Source: Zancudomyces culisetae (lineage: Eukaryota > Kickxellomycota > Harpellomycetes > Harpellales > Legeriomycetaceae). Taken from it: a DNA stretch of 29,630 nucleotides. The number at the start of each line of letters is the position of its first letter. The stretch's first letter is position 1. A program made the position numbers and the translations under genes. Where the stretch lies: the NCBI GenBank assembly GCA_001969505.1, contig LSSK01000231.1, forward strand, positions 1 through 29,630. The letters are read 5' to 3'. This document shows positions 20,120 through 29,630 of this stretch, one piece after another. Below the pieces are notes generated by a model that saw only the letters and a list, made by a program, of their open reading frames with translations, searched no databases and was not told the DNA's origin.

Positions 20120-20788
20120 ATGTCTTCGGCAGGATGGGACGATGTTACTGTGCTTAAAAAGCATATAGCTAAACCAAAGGTCACAAAAAATGAATCTGAT
20201 CTAAACGCGGCAAGGAGAGCAGGTGTCGAGGTTATTTCCGGACGCAAAAGTAAGCAGTTTTAGATACCTCATTTTTTTTGGGATATTTGTCTGGTCTATG
20301 GACTTAGACGAATTTTTCAATGAAATAGCAATAAAAACATTTTTTAAAGACTTTTCTTTGCACTTTGTTAATTAGCGACCTCATTGAACAAATCGCATCA
20401 CATAAATCCAGATCATCAAAAAATCGCTAAGCTTGATCGTGAGGATATTATTGCTGCACCACAAAAGGTTGAGCTCAGTGTTGGTAGGGCCATCCAAAGC
20501 TCACGCACAGAAAAGGGGCTCTCACAAAAGGATCTTGCTGTGAAGATAAACGAAAAACAGAATGTTATCAATGACTATGAAGCCGGAAGAGGTAAGTTTT
20601 TATGGTATCTTTTTTTTCACTACTGTTGCTACCACCAAAGAGATATACTTTGACAGATTCTAACTATGTCTTGTAAATGGCGATTAATAGCTATACCTAA
20701 TCAGCAAATTCTGGGAAAATTGGAGAGGGCACTCGGAATTAAGCTCCGTGGAAAAGATATAGGTGGACCACTGCGCCCACCAAAATAA
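20120..20788 (+). CDS. MBF1: Multiprotein-bridging factor 1
   Basis: Three exons (20120-20249, 20376-20591, 20691-20788) give 147 residues. Introns are 126 and 99 nt. Donors are AAAA|GTAAGC and AGAG|GTAAGT; acceptors are AATTAG and TTAATAG, the last preceded by TTCTAAC. The N-terminal MBF1 domain (1-70) starts with [12 protein letters not shown]. It is followed by KLDRED (62-67) and a Cro/C1-type helix-turn-helix (about 81-135) with [25 protein letters not shown]. The end [14 protein letters not shown] is typical. MBF1 bridges TBP and sequence-specific activators such as Gcn4-like bZIP factors. In fungi it also protects against frameshifting on collided ribosomes. It is among the best conserved proteins here, and all three exons match the family without gaps. 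A TATA-like box lies upstream. The helix-turn-helix exon alone looks like a truncated XRE protein only because its reading runs into the second intron. Confidence 0.96.
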
Positions 20789-21230
20789 ATTACCTTTTGC
20801 GCCATTCTTGTCACTGATTTCGACCTAACTTTTTTTCTTACACAAATAAAAGCTTTGTATTTTATTTTTATTTTCTGGGTGCTATTTTCCACTTGTTGCT
20901 GTCCTTTTATTACAAAGGAGCCACATTTACCGCACCATGTTATTACATCTATGTGGTCCTGAGCGGATTTATTCGCTTTAAATATAAGGTAGATAAGAAT
21001 GATTTTAATGAAGAACTGTGATGTTTGCAATAAAATATTGATTCATGGTGTTTGAGGTGTGGTGGGTCTTGGGTTATACCATTCAGATGAGTAAATTCTA
21101 AAAGCTCCTAACAGTATTATTGATTTATGCATAAACATAAACAGTTTCAGATTGCAGTAAATGGGATGAAATTGGGCGTGATTTGCTTGTAGATTGTATA
21201 AACTACATTTTTTCTTTCTAAACTAGTACA
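20789..21230. other. Intergenic stretch with an unassigned minus-strand frame
   Basis: A minus frame (20701-21030, TTG start) overlaps the last MBF1 exon in antisense. Its part outside MBF1 carries one CGKC pair followed by a lysine-rich run and a good donor (TGT|GTAAGA, near 20843). It could be an exon of a small zinc-ribbon gene, but I found no matching second CxxC exon, so I do not call it. The rest shows nothing. Confidence 0.3.
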
Positions 21231-21530
21231 TTTTCCTCTTTAGTTGGGCTTTGTTAGAAGCAAGAAGATGAAATGTGAGCACCTGGAGGTGGAGAAACAG
21301 GTGGGAGTCAAAGTCCGAACTTTTTGGGATTCTCCAGACTCAAACATCGCTTACGTCAAATCAGTGGTCTCCACAGCCAGGTTTCTTAACGGGACCTTTT
21401 TACCTCCCTACTTATTCTTGAAGAACATTAGTGTAGCCTCACTCCCCCTGAACCAATGTCCCTCGAGCATGGAGATGTTAGAGAGTCGAAGGGGAATAAG
21501 CTGTGTTTAGTTTAGTAGACCGTTTTTTTA
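21231..21530 (+). other. GC-richer island of unknown nature, open frame plus T7 tract
   Basis: This stretch stands out from its AT-rich flanks. Two 60-base lines I counted (21301-21420) have 27 and 28 G+C, against about 14 in the line at 21541. A plus frame runs to a TAG at 21508-21510; the first ATG is at 21268. Its product (80 residues, LEVEKQVGVKVRTFWDSPDS...) has no motif I know. The sequence also has a CACCTG...CAGGTG stem (21280-21303) and a T7 run at 21523-21529 just after the island, as Pol III transcripts have. I could not match RNase P, MRP, SRP, U3 or spliceosomal RNAs. It may be a structured RNA, a small gene or a transferred fragment. Confidence 0.35.
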
Positions 21531-21693
21531 GGAACTTTTTATTATCTAAATAATGTAATGTCAAAAATCAAAAAAGAAAAATAGAAAAAAAGCTTGTCCC
21601 TATTTCCTTTCCCAACTCACTAAAAATATAAAAGTAATATCATTTTATGACCAAGTCGATTCAACTCTGCAAAATGGGGAGTAATGCGGTAAT

Positions 21694-23869
21694 TTATTTG
21701 GAGTTCAAGATAGCACCGATGAGTTTGGTATACCCCGACTTCAATTTGCGAAGATATTTAGTACCAACATCGTGTTCTTTGGAATTATTCGGCCCAGTAT
21801 CGTTGTTATAGCTTGTTGAATTCAAGTTGTTAAGAGATTTCAAACAATTAGTCGCATCTCTTCCCGACACCTGATAGTTGTTTGAATCGATGCTATCGGT
21901 TCCCTGATGTGCCTTGTTCAAGAGTAAAGCATCAAAGCTAAAACTCAACTCCTCAATATTCAAGTTGATCAGAGCACTGAACCTTTCTATTGACGAACTT
22001 AGTTCACTTTCTAGCTTTTCGTAGTCTTTCTCTACAGAATAATTTATATCGGTGCCTCCGCAAAGTGGTAACACTTCACATTCATCTTCGACAACGTCCT
22101 CAGCATTAGACCCATAAAGAGTACCCGAAAAGTTAGAATCAGAGCTTACTGACCCCTTTGTATTACCTGCTAAAGATTTTTTGCTGTCATTATAGCAGCT
22201 AAGTAAATATTCTATGTTGTAATCACTCTGATCCATACAATCTTGTTCACACATGTCTACCAATCGTGGTTGTAGAGGTTTTGAATAAACTGTATCTCGC
22301 TTTTTATTCTTTGAAAAATAATTGGCGGCTTTTTTTTTACTGTTTTGAGATTCGTAGATATGCGGTTCGTTTGCATTGCGTTTATTGACGTCGCAATTTG
22401 AGGCACTTTTGAATTTGGAGTATCTACAGCACATATAACCCGCATAGCTTGTAGATACATATTTGCGTTGCTCCAGCCACGTTACTTGAAAATCTGCATC
22501 AAGGGGCAGTTTTGAGATCAAACACCTGATAATGTTTTTACATTTGCTGTACTCAGATGGATCCAAAATATGGTTATTATGTAGTAATAGCGACGGCTGG
22601 AAAACTGCAGCTAGGTTTTCATCATCCATTAATGTTACTGACGACACGTTTGGCTTGCTAAATTCTCTTAGTACATATATCAGGTACACGAGTAGACTAC
22701 ATGAAAGCTCTGGCAGCTTGTAGTAGACCAGGCTATGGTACATGCTAATTTTTTTTTCCTCGCTAAAATTGCTCTCTATTTGATAGGTTACAGAAATACT
22801 TTTAACAGCTCAAAACTAACATATTCACTTTAGGATCTTGGTAAAGTCACAACTAGTTATAAATAATTACAATATCTTAAAATAGTTACCGTATATGCGA
22901 GTAAAATCATAGTAAAATGCTGGCGGAATTACAGTTTCAGGCAAACTATTCAATACCCTCCTCATAACCATTGCAACATCATGTTGAGTAAATTCATCCA
23001 AATTTAGCGCAGAATTTATAGCTAAATGTCTTTCAAACTGTGACTGCAGTGTGTTTACTCTTTTAATTGAGCCGTTAATTCTGAATAATCCCGTTACTGA
23101 TCCTCCTAAATAGTATTATACAGCAAAATTTAGCTTTTAAACTTGAGTACATATTTATTTCATATATCCATTTTTTTTTTCTAGAAATGCGCAAGAAAGT
23201 TACCATTTTTCAGTAAATAGTCGCAACACAATGCAATAATAGCTGGTACAACTAGTTGAAGTTTCTGGTGCTTATATTGTCCGACACTTACACATATTAT
23301 CTGTGTTGAATTTATATTACAATCTCTTTTAATGACAGTGCATGTATTCGCTCCTACGTTAAGGGTCGTTATGGTTGATATTTAGTAAACTTCGCTCATA
23401 TAAAAACATTAAAAGGTAATCAATTATCTCATAACCATTTACACCCTATTCTAAGGTTTTTTTACTTACTTGAAATTTTGTTTCCAGGCAATCTACTATT
23501 GGTAACTGGGCTATAAGTAGACTTTGTGCGATTATCTCGTTTTTTTTTGTTGAGTTTTTTTATTGCATCTCTGCTGTTATCGGGCATGTCACGTTTTTGC
23601 GCCAAGTTAAAGTCGCTTTTACTGAATTTTCGATATATTCCCTTGGCCAAGCTTGCAGTAGACGTGGTGGGTGCAGCGTTTGTACTTTTAACGGATTTTT
23701 GTCTGAATAGTACCGATCTTCTAATTGCTGCCCTGATGCCAGTGCCAGTGCCAATACCAGTGTCAGTGTCATTCTCATTTCTGTTTGGCTTTTTACATAA
23801 AAACTCGGTGCTACTGCGTGACAAGTAAATACTACTGCCCCTTGCCTGAATTATTGGACCTTCTGTCAT
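21694..23869 (-). CDS. RhoGAP domain protein, four exons
   Basis: Exons 23470-23869, 23204-23353, 22890-23105 and 21694-22775 give 615 residues. Introns are 116, 98 and 114 nt, all phase 1. Donors are TCAA|GTAAGT, AATG|GTAACT and TACG|GTAACT; acceptors are CGTAG, TTTAG and AATAG. Residues 1-150 are basic and disordered, with an Asp-Thr-Gly repeat (DTDTGIGTGTG). The RhoGAP domain spans about 150-346: LQLVVPAIIALCCDYLLKN (165-183), then VTGLFRINGS with arginine finger R192, then LNLDEFTQHDVAMVMRRVL, LPETVIPPAFY and the closing NLAAVFQPSLL. RhoGAPs speed GTP hydrolysis by Rho/Cdc42/Rac and so limit polarity and actin signalling. The C-terminal 270 residues are Ser/Asn-rich with a short helical end and no second domain I can name. 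Which GTPase it serves cannot be told. The last exon also has an ATG at 22743, but starting there would lose the arginine finger. Confidence 0.9.
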
Positions 23870-26516
23870 TGCAACGCTGCTGTGGGTAATATTATTGAAA
23901 GATTTGTGGTCAATGCCTTTGTCTTACAGCGATGGGTATAAATTATTATGTGATATTCTGCGTCTACGTTTGTTATGAGTTTTTATGTTATATACCATTA
24001 TTTTGATTGTCATTAATATTATCAAAAGCATATGCGAATAAATTATAATGCCGTAGTTACTCTTCAATGGTTTGTTCTTCATGCTGGCCAAGGTCCAGCC
24101 CCGGTATATTTTATTTTATATGTCAAAAACAAATCTGATGTGTTCTTAGCATGCATAAGACGGCTTTATTAGCGTATATATGCACCTTAGACTTTGCGTC
24201 CACCTCTGACAATGGCTGGTTAGGCTGGTGTAAAGTTGTAGTATACAAGAGAATTCAAAAATTTTCTCTGATCTAGATGCCTAAAGCGTTATATTTTTGT
24301 CGTTTTGTTCCCGTATATTTACCTTTGTATATATTATGCGTAATACCATCAAAATATACTTTTCAGAGCAATTATGCAAAGTAATGTTAGTTAAATAGTC
24401 ATATATTCCATGTGAATTTTCAAACTATGCAATTTATATATATGTTTTAATAGTTAAAATTTGGAACTAGAAAAAAGAATCAAATTAACTTTTGATTTTA
24501 TGTTTGAGTTTAATTTAAGTCGAAGTTTGAGCTCCTATCCTTTACATTATCTCCCTTCGTGGGCTAGCAATGCCCTCCACCTTTTTATTTCTCGTTGTTA
24601 TTTATTTTCTCTGCAACGAAAGGTTGGCATGTATTTTCACTCAATTTCTAGCGCCAATACTATAAACCATGGAAAGCAAATATTACTACGCTGCAAATAA
24701 ATGCTGTAATATACAACAAATTGTTAATTTCTACTATCTCGAGGGAAAATATTTTTACTACATAGAAACTAGTAGGCCGAGCGTCAAGACACTTGTGGTT
24801 GGTTTTGTAGTGAAGCAAAATCGAGAATTAAAAACCCAAGTACACTTTAGGCGATAGATCTACTGAATCATTTATGCTATACTGACCCCTTTCAAGATAA
24901 AAATGGGCAGGTGGTTTCGAATCGCATCTCTATCAAACCCATTTGGTACCTATAAACTAAGTACCATTGTATTCTCATTACTTTTACTTTTTTAAATTTA
25001 AAATAATCATAATTCGCACCCTTTCCTCAACCCTTTTGAGAAAAAGAAAACAATGAAAGTTCGATTCAGAAATTAAAAAAGGGGTAATTGGAACATCCAC
25101 TTGGCAAAAAGTTCAAACTGTGGTCAAATTGGTGAGTATAGTTGTTAATGTGGTAAAGTATACACTATATGTCACCATACCGTTAAAGTGTAGTTTTAAT
25201 TGTCTATATTAAACGATCAATTACAAATATTTCTCTGTTTCTTTTTCTGATGCGTCAGCAATGCAACACAGCGATGTCCCCCCGCCTTAACAAAGTAAAA
25301 CATTAATATTTATCATCATTCTATTCATTTTTATTTTTTTCTTTGACAATATACAAAAAATACGAAAAGGAAAGTAAAAATGTGTAAATGAGACTTCTGA
25401 GTGGTTCTGATCATTTATTGCACTGCTCTTGACATTTGTAATAAGCTCAAGAGAAGAGAGGGGAGGGGGGAAAGTATAGAGAAAAGATACCAGAGATAGG
25501 TTGAACCCAAATAATGTGAAGCTGATGAGTAAACAGACTACATGTAGAACCACACACATGTAGTTCAGTGTTATATTAAGCACATCATTGTGATACGTGT
25601 TTTTGCCAGCTGGGATCAAATAAGTTTTAGGTTTGATTTAAAAGGCATTTGCAGAACTTTGAAACATAATTCCTTCTGGCCAATCGTTTTTATAGAATAG
25701 AATTAGTGTTTTTGGTAAAAGAACCAAAAAAAACATCTCCAATTAAATTGGCTGAACTAAAAAGTGGTTCAGGCTTAGCTAGTTGGTGATTGGGTGAGTG
25801 TAGGAGGGGAAGCAGGGCACTGACAAAAGTGCTTGTAGTCATTACCAAACTGCCGCAGTAATTGAGTATTGGCTGGCATACTTCAAAAAAAAACAAGTGT
25901 TTTACAAACAACAAACTACTGAACCTTTTGTACTAACTTTTGTCCAAAAAGCGAGAAAAACAAACAAAAGTAATTATCTGGTACATTACAAACCACAATA
26001 CTCGGCTCTTTTGCAAGCCAAAGTTTCCTAAAATATACCAGTAAAACCAACCAATACAAATGCGGCCAGTCTGACATTAAATACCATTTTCGGTTGCTGG
26101 CTTACGAATGAGTAGCATAAGTGCTAGCCACCGTAATTGTAACGTCTTCGTTCAGTATCTGCTATGCCGTTTATCATGGAAGATGATAGATAGGTTATTT
26201 AGACATTGATACAAGAAAAAAAAAAGATTAGAGCGTGATTTAACACGACTTTGATCACATTTGTGTTAAAGCGCTGCAATGTAGTTCCACAACTGTGCCG
26301 CATCCATTTTCGAGAAAGCGGGAGTAAATGCTACAGAATGACAAATTTGATAATTTAGCCTGTAGAACCGACAAGAAAAAAAATCAACTATAGTAAATAC
26401 AAAAAATAAATTCTAAATTAATATACAAGAAAAAGGACTAACAAGCCTGGGAACCAATAACTCAAACATCTATCAATATGAAAAGCCAAGCTAATCTTTA
26501 AAAGAGGAGGGATGAA
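23870..26516. other. Long intergenic region, no supported gene
   Basis: About 2.6 kb. Its left end is the RhoGAP promoter. Candidate frames (plus 24461-24700 and 24669-24857; minus 25287-25619 and 25690-25914) mostly start at non-ATG codons, are rich in Phe/Leu/Tyr as AT-rich noise is, and show no family motif or matching exon. The plus frame at 24669 has an ACCATGG start but nothing else. A purine-rich tract lies near 25448-25475. I tested T-arm-like GTTCGATTC (25063-25071) and TTTCGAATC (24915-24923) sites and neither has pairing stems. Confidence 0.4.
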
Positions 26517-29200
26517 TCAATTTTTTACCCACACGCGCTGTCTAGTGGATTTCCCTGTAGTAACAGAGGATGCACTCTTCCAAGAGTCATCGTAGTAAAC
26601 CCATCCACCTGCATCAGTTGAACAGAGTTGGAAATCATGGCTAACGCGGTATATTTCAGTGTTATAATTAATATTCGAGGAGGCTGAGGTGTCTTCCCTA
26701 ACAATATATTTTTTAAAACATTTGAACCCAGATATATCCGAAAATGGACGGGGATCAGGCGGGAAAAGTTTACAAGACCAACCGATACCTTCAAGGTAAC
26801 GTTGATTCTCGACGATAAAGTCAGGGTACGCGTCACTATCCAGAGGGACACGGTCTGGGGAAGGAGTGGATGGGGAAGCAGGTAGGGAAGGAGAGGGAGA
26901 AGGAGAGGAAGAAGGAGAGGGAGAAGGAGAGGGAGAAGGAGAGGGAGAAGGAGAGGGAGAAGTAGAATATAAACGGTTGTGATGACTGTAAGGATGCTTG
27001 TCAGCAAATGGGGATGACGATTTAAAGGTATTCGTCAAAACGGAGGTAGTGGAAAGCTGAGGATGCACAGTGCTATCAACAGCATCCAACAGTATTCGTG
27101 ATTTACGTACAACAGGCTTATTGGAAATAGACAAGTACTTGGTACTCGAGGAGCGGCCAAAGTCGGCAAATAACGGGGTTGAGCCAGAGGTAGGAGATGT
27201 TTGGAGAATATCCAAAGATGGGTCCGAACTTGTACGGCGGACGGTTTGAGAGGAAATAGAATTGTTTAAGTTTGTGGCCAAGGTGGCAACATCGCTAAGT
27301 ACAGATATGTCCTCATCATCTTTCAGGTCTTTTCTAGCAAACGATCGTCGTATTTTTGCTAACAGAGGAAATTTTGAAGAGAAAATAGCTGGATGGTTGT
27401 TGAGCATGGAAATATATGGTCTAAAAGTTGGAATTTTACTGGCAAACACAACAGCAATTTTAACTCTGAGATTTCGCAAGTAAAACTTGAGTTCAGGCGT
27501 AAAGACAATAAATAAAGCACGAAGCAAAGGACAGTTCAGCAAAAATCCAGAAAGCCCGCCAACCCAAAACAGTATCCAAACCGGAACATAAAATAACACA
27601 ACACAAATGCCCACTAGCGCACCAAAAATCCCTGATGTGAGTTTTAGGGACATGACTGGATCTGTCTTCCAATCAAGGGATACAAGCAGTTTCTCTATAG
27701 CCTCGTAAGCATCTAAATAGTTGCCTGTGACGTTTTGATTAAACCGAAGATTACCCATAAGATCAGTTGAAGGTTTTACTGGAAGAATGGTTGGGTTTAT
27801 AACTTTGTAAATACTCGTCCATGTACTAAAACCAAGATGAGGCGCACTTCCTGCTTTGGATTCGGGTACACAAACGGTATCATTTGTTGCAACCACCATA
27901 GACTTCCCACCCTTGTTTTGGTCCACTTTTTTCGGAATCGATATTGGCATCGGCCTCGGCGCTGGCGCTAGTACTGTTACTGATTCTGTTGTTGTTGCTG
28001 ATACTGCTGCTGTTGTTGCTGATACTGCTGTTGTTGTTGCTGATACTGCTGTTGTTATTGCTGCCGTTGCTTTTGCTGCAGTTGCTTTTGCAGTTGCTAC
28101 TGCTGATGTCGGTGTAGGTATAGGTATCGGCTTTTCTTTGTTATGTGGTTGTAGTGTTTTCTCATCTGACTGCTTTTTTTTCTCCATTGTATTACCACTG
28201 GTGGCACCCTTTGATGTTTCGACTTTGCTCAGTGCAAATAAAGAGTATCCGAGAAATATTAACATTGGTGTTATAAATAAAAGTTGAGGTCTAAAACCTA
28301 TTTAATTTTCAACAACACATTCAGTATACATGGTAAAGTGTTAAATAAATGACAATCTAAACTTACAATACACGGTCCATACTATCATAGCTACGAATGT
28401 CATTTTTGGGTTTTCCCAAAATAGTATATCTAAAACCGTTTCTTGACCAAAAGCCAATGGACCCGACTTATCTATAAAGCCACTAAAGTTTTTAGGCATT
28501 GCTGAAACAAAGGATACTTCTGGGTATGCCTTTAGTTTGTTTTTTTTGTTGATGTCGTACTGCTTCTCGGCTTCGCTCTGCAAATCTCTATTTAATCGCT
28601 TGAAAAGTACTCCCTTTTCTCCTGCTTCGTCTGTATAATGCTCCTCATCGTCAAGGTCTTCGATATGTTGTACTATGTAAATTATTCCGAGTAGGTTTTT
28701 AGTTTTGTTTAAACAACTCAAAGAACGGAAAAGGAAATTAGCAGTTCGCTATAAAATAGCGCCAAGTAGTAATAATAAAAATACCTTTGGTCGGCTTAGG
28801 GCTAATGGATTTACGTTCCACTGGCTTTTTCAATACGGAAATACACGGCGATTTGACTCTGGTCTCACATTCATAGTGCGCTGTATAGCTACAATCTATT
28901 TTAATATTTTTGGTGTAATTATTTCTTCTTTATTCAATATCAAATATATCAGAATGCCTATTCGCTGGTTAAATGTATAATGGTGAAATAAATGTTGGTG
29001 GCAATAATATTGATAACGATAGTGTTCTAGATTAAACGCTTAGTTGTTTTGACAAAAGATTTAAACCATTTTACAAACTTACCTTGACATTTTAGTCCCT
29101 GTTTGCTAAATCCCCAGATCAATCTTTTGCAGTAGCTGCAATATGTTAGACCTGTAAAGGTTGAAATCTCAAAACTATGCTTGTTTTTACTCTTCAGCAT
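26517..29200 (-). CDS. C1-domain, Pex30-like, dysferlin-domain membrane peroxin
   Basis: Four exons (29083-29200, 28785-28895, 28367-28672, 26517-28297) give 771 residues. All three introns (187, 112 and 69 nt) are phase 1, and the total is divisible by three. Donors are CAAG|GTAAGT, AAAG|GTATTT and TATT|GTAAGT. Layout: a complete C1 zinc domain at 8-57 (H-x12-C-x2-C-x13-C-x2-C-x4-H-x2-C-x7-C, with the split WGFSKQGLKCQ|D); a linker; hydrophobic hairpin-like segments about 166-200 and 397-435; an Ala/Thr/Val repeat at 243-286; a long Ser-rich region with a Ser-Pro run (about 621-659); DysFN about 669-700 (GWSCKLFPPDPRPFSD); and DysFC about 733-771 (GGWVYYDDSW...RVWVKN). Pex23/Pex30-type proteins shape ER tubules where peroxisomes and lipid droplets bud, and DysF domains bind lipid. 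A C1 domain would add diacylglycerol sensing (inferred). The start is the ATG directly before the C1 domain. Confidence 0.88.
26887..26962. repeat. GGAGAA/GGAGAG repeat coding a Ser-Pro run
   Basis: Purine-only tandem array of 6/12-base units. On minus it encodes the Ser-Pro dipeptide run between the membrane part and the dysferlin domain of the peroxin. Length changes in steps of six keep frame. Confidence 0.85.
27992..28054. repeat. Three 21-bp units coding a 7-residue repeat
   Basis: Three near-identical 21-base units (TTGTTGCTGATACTGCTG + CTG/TTG). On minus they encode three copies of a seven-residue Ala-Val-Ser-Ala-Thr-Thr-Thr type repeat in the linker of the peroxin. Confidence 0.85.
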
Positions 29201-29295
29201 TTTCTCCTTTCAATAAGCACTAAATTGTGATCAATATTACCTTAATATAGTTATCGGGCAAAGCTTGTTGTTGCTTTAGTGCACTTTTTAAAACA

Positions 29296-29490
29296 ATGCA
29301 TAAAGTTCAAAGCGAGAATTTGTATAACAAAAAAACTAGATTTACTTTTGATTATATCAAGTGGAATGATGGGAGGGCGAGTGAAATTGGAGATTGCGGA
29401 AATTTCAAAATCCGTGAAAATGTTCATGTTGAAATTCTTGGTTCTGAGCCTGTAATAGTTGAAAATGCAAACTCGGTTTTGGGAAAATAG
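29296..29490 (+). CDS. Possible small orphan protein, 64 residues
   Basis: ATG-started frame with an A-rich context (AAAACAATG), complete to a TAG. The product is soluble, starts MHKVQSENLYNKKTRFTFDY and has no Cys pair, membrane helix or signal peptide. It lies only 95 bases from the divergent start of the C1-peroxin gene, so the two would share a very short promoter. I do not recognise a family. It could instead be the first exon of a gene running past the window, or chance. Composition is ordinary for the region. Confidence 0.3.
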   Translation: MHKVQSENLYNKKTRFTFDYIKWNDGRASEIGDCGNFKIRENVHVEILGSEPVIVENANSVLGK

Positions 29491-29630
29491 TGCATGTGAT
29501 TTTGTAAGCTTTTTCTCACTATCTAGAGCTAGTCCTATATCTTCCTAATGACTTTCTTGCTTTTTTTTCCCGGTCATGTTTAATTAAAATGTCAGCAGCA
29601 AATGTAATGAAAAAATTTACTTGAATTGAC

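Noticed and set aside
20384-20653. Stand-alone XRE-type helix-turn-helix protein
   Set aside because: It is the middle exon of MBF1 reading into an intron. The conserved C-terminus is in the next exon.
21694-22743. Reading the last RhoGAP exon as a complete 349-residue protein
   Set aside because: It would begin inside the domain and lack the arginine finger. The upstream exons join in phase and complete the domain.
24461-24857. Two overlapping plus frames
   Set aside because: The first has a TTG start. The second has a good ATG context but no motif, no partner exon and noise-like composition.
24912-25071. tRNA T-arm-like GTTCGATTC and TTTCGAATC sites
   Set aside because: The flanking bases do not form a five-pair T stem, and no acceptor stem or anticodon arm is present at the right distance.
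25287-25914. Two minus frames with hydrophobic runs
   Set aside because: TTG starts, Phe/Leu/Tyr-rich as expected from AT-rich noise, and no family likeness or splice partner found.
1-29630. CRISPR array, operon-type defence system or insertion sequence
   Set aside because: The DNA is eukaryotic with spliceosomal introns. There are no direct repeats with spacers, no transposase frames and no terminal repeats with target duplications.

Overview
The window is eukaryotic nuclear DNA, most likely from an early-diverging (zygomycete-type) fungus. The sequence is AT-rich. Nearly every conserved gene is broken by short introns (69-214 nt) with GTAAGT/GTAAGC-like donors and AT-rich TAG acceptors. 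The gene set includes a UPF0658 Golgi membrane protein, which is a fungal family, and a Pex23/Pex30-type dysferlin-domain peroxin. Placing it nearer than 'fungus' is inference. A 571-base run of N at 15724-16294 shows this is a scaffold with a sizing gap.

Left part (1-10.7 kb). A glutamate-cysteine ligase regulatory subunit lies on minus (699-1637). It is followed by a two-exon small membrane protein (minus, 3010-3362) and a two-exon UPF0658 membrane protein (minus, 3463-4418). A three-exon GDSL-type esterase/lipase homologue (plus, 6202-7367) has Cys in place of the catalytic Ser. Prefoldin subunit 4 (minus, three exons, 7560-8264) stands head to head with COX19 (plus, two exons, 8792-9251). 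A signal-peptide, C-terminally anchored surface protein of unknown family follows (minus, 9805-10665).

Middle (10.7-18.3 kb). SNU13 (plus, 12705-13305) has a first coding exon that is only the ATG, and four AAAATTTT-type elements lie upstream. A secreted, very basic, cysteine-rich prepro-protein (plus, 14871-15641) ends just before the gap. Beyond the gap, two adjacent minus-strand reading frames join in phase into one PA-TM-RING ubiquitin ligase (16792-18247).

Right part (18.3-29.6 kb). MBF1 (plus, three exons, 20120-20788) is followed by a compositionally odd island (about 21231-21530), then a four-exon RhoGAP protein (minus, 21694-23869). After about 2.6 kb with no convincing gene comes a four-exon gene (minus, 26517-29200). 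Its joined product carries an N-terminal C1 zinc domain, reticulon-like membrane segments and a C-terminal dysferlin domain.

There is no operon logic. The genes belong to ordinary, separate processes: glutathione synthesis, tubulin/actin folding, cytochrome oxidase assembly, snRNP/snoRNP assembly, transcription coactivation, Rho signalling, membrane ubiquitination and ER/peroxisome membranes. The most unusual items are the Cys-for-Ser GDSL protein, the cysteine-rich secreted protein, the C1-peroxin-DysF fusion and the GC-richer island. All exon joins were worked out by eye from splice signals, phase and family similarity. No transcript data were available.
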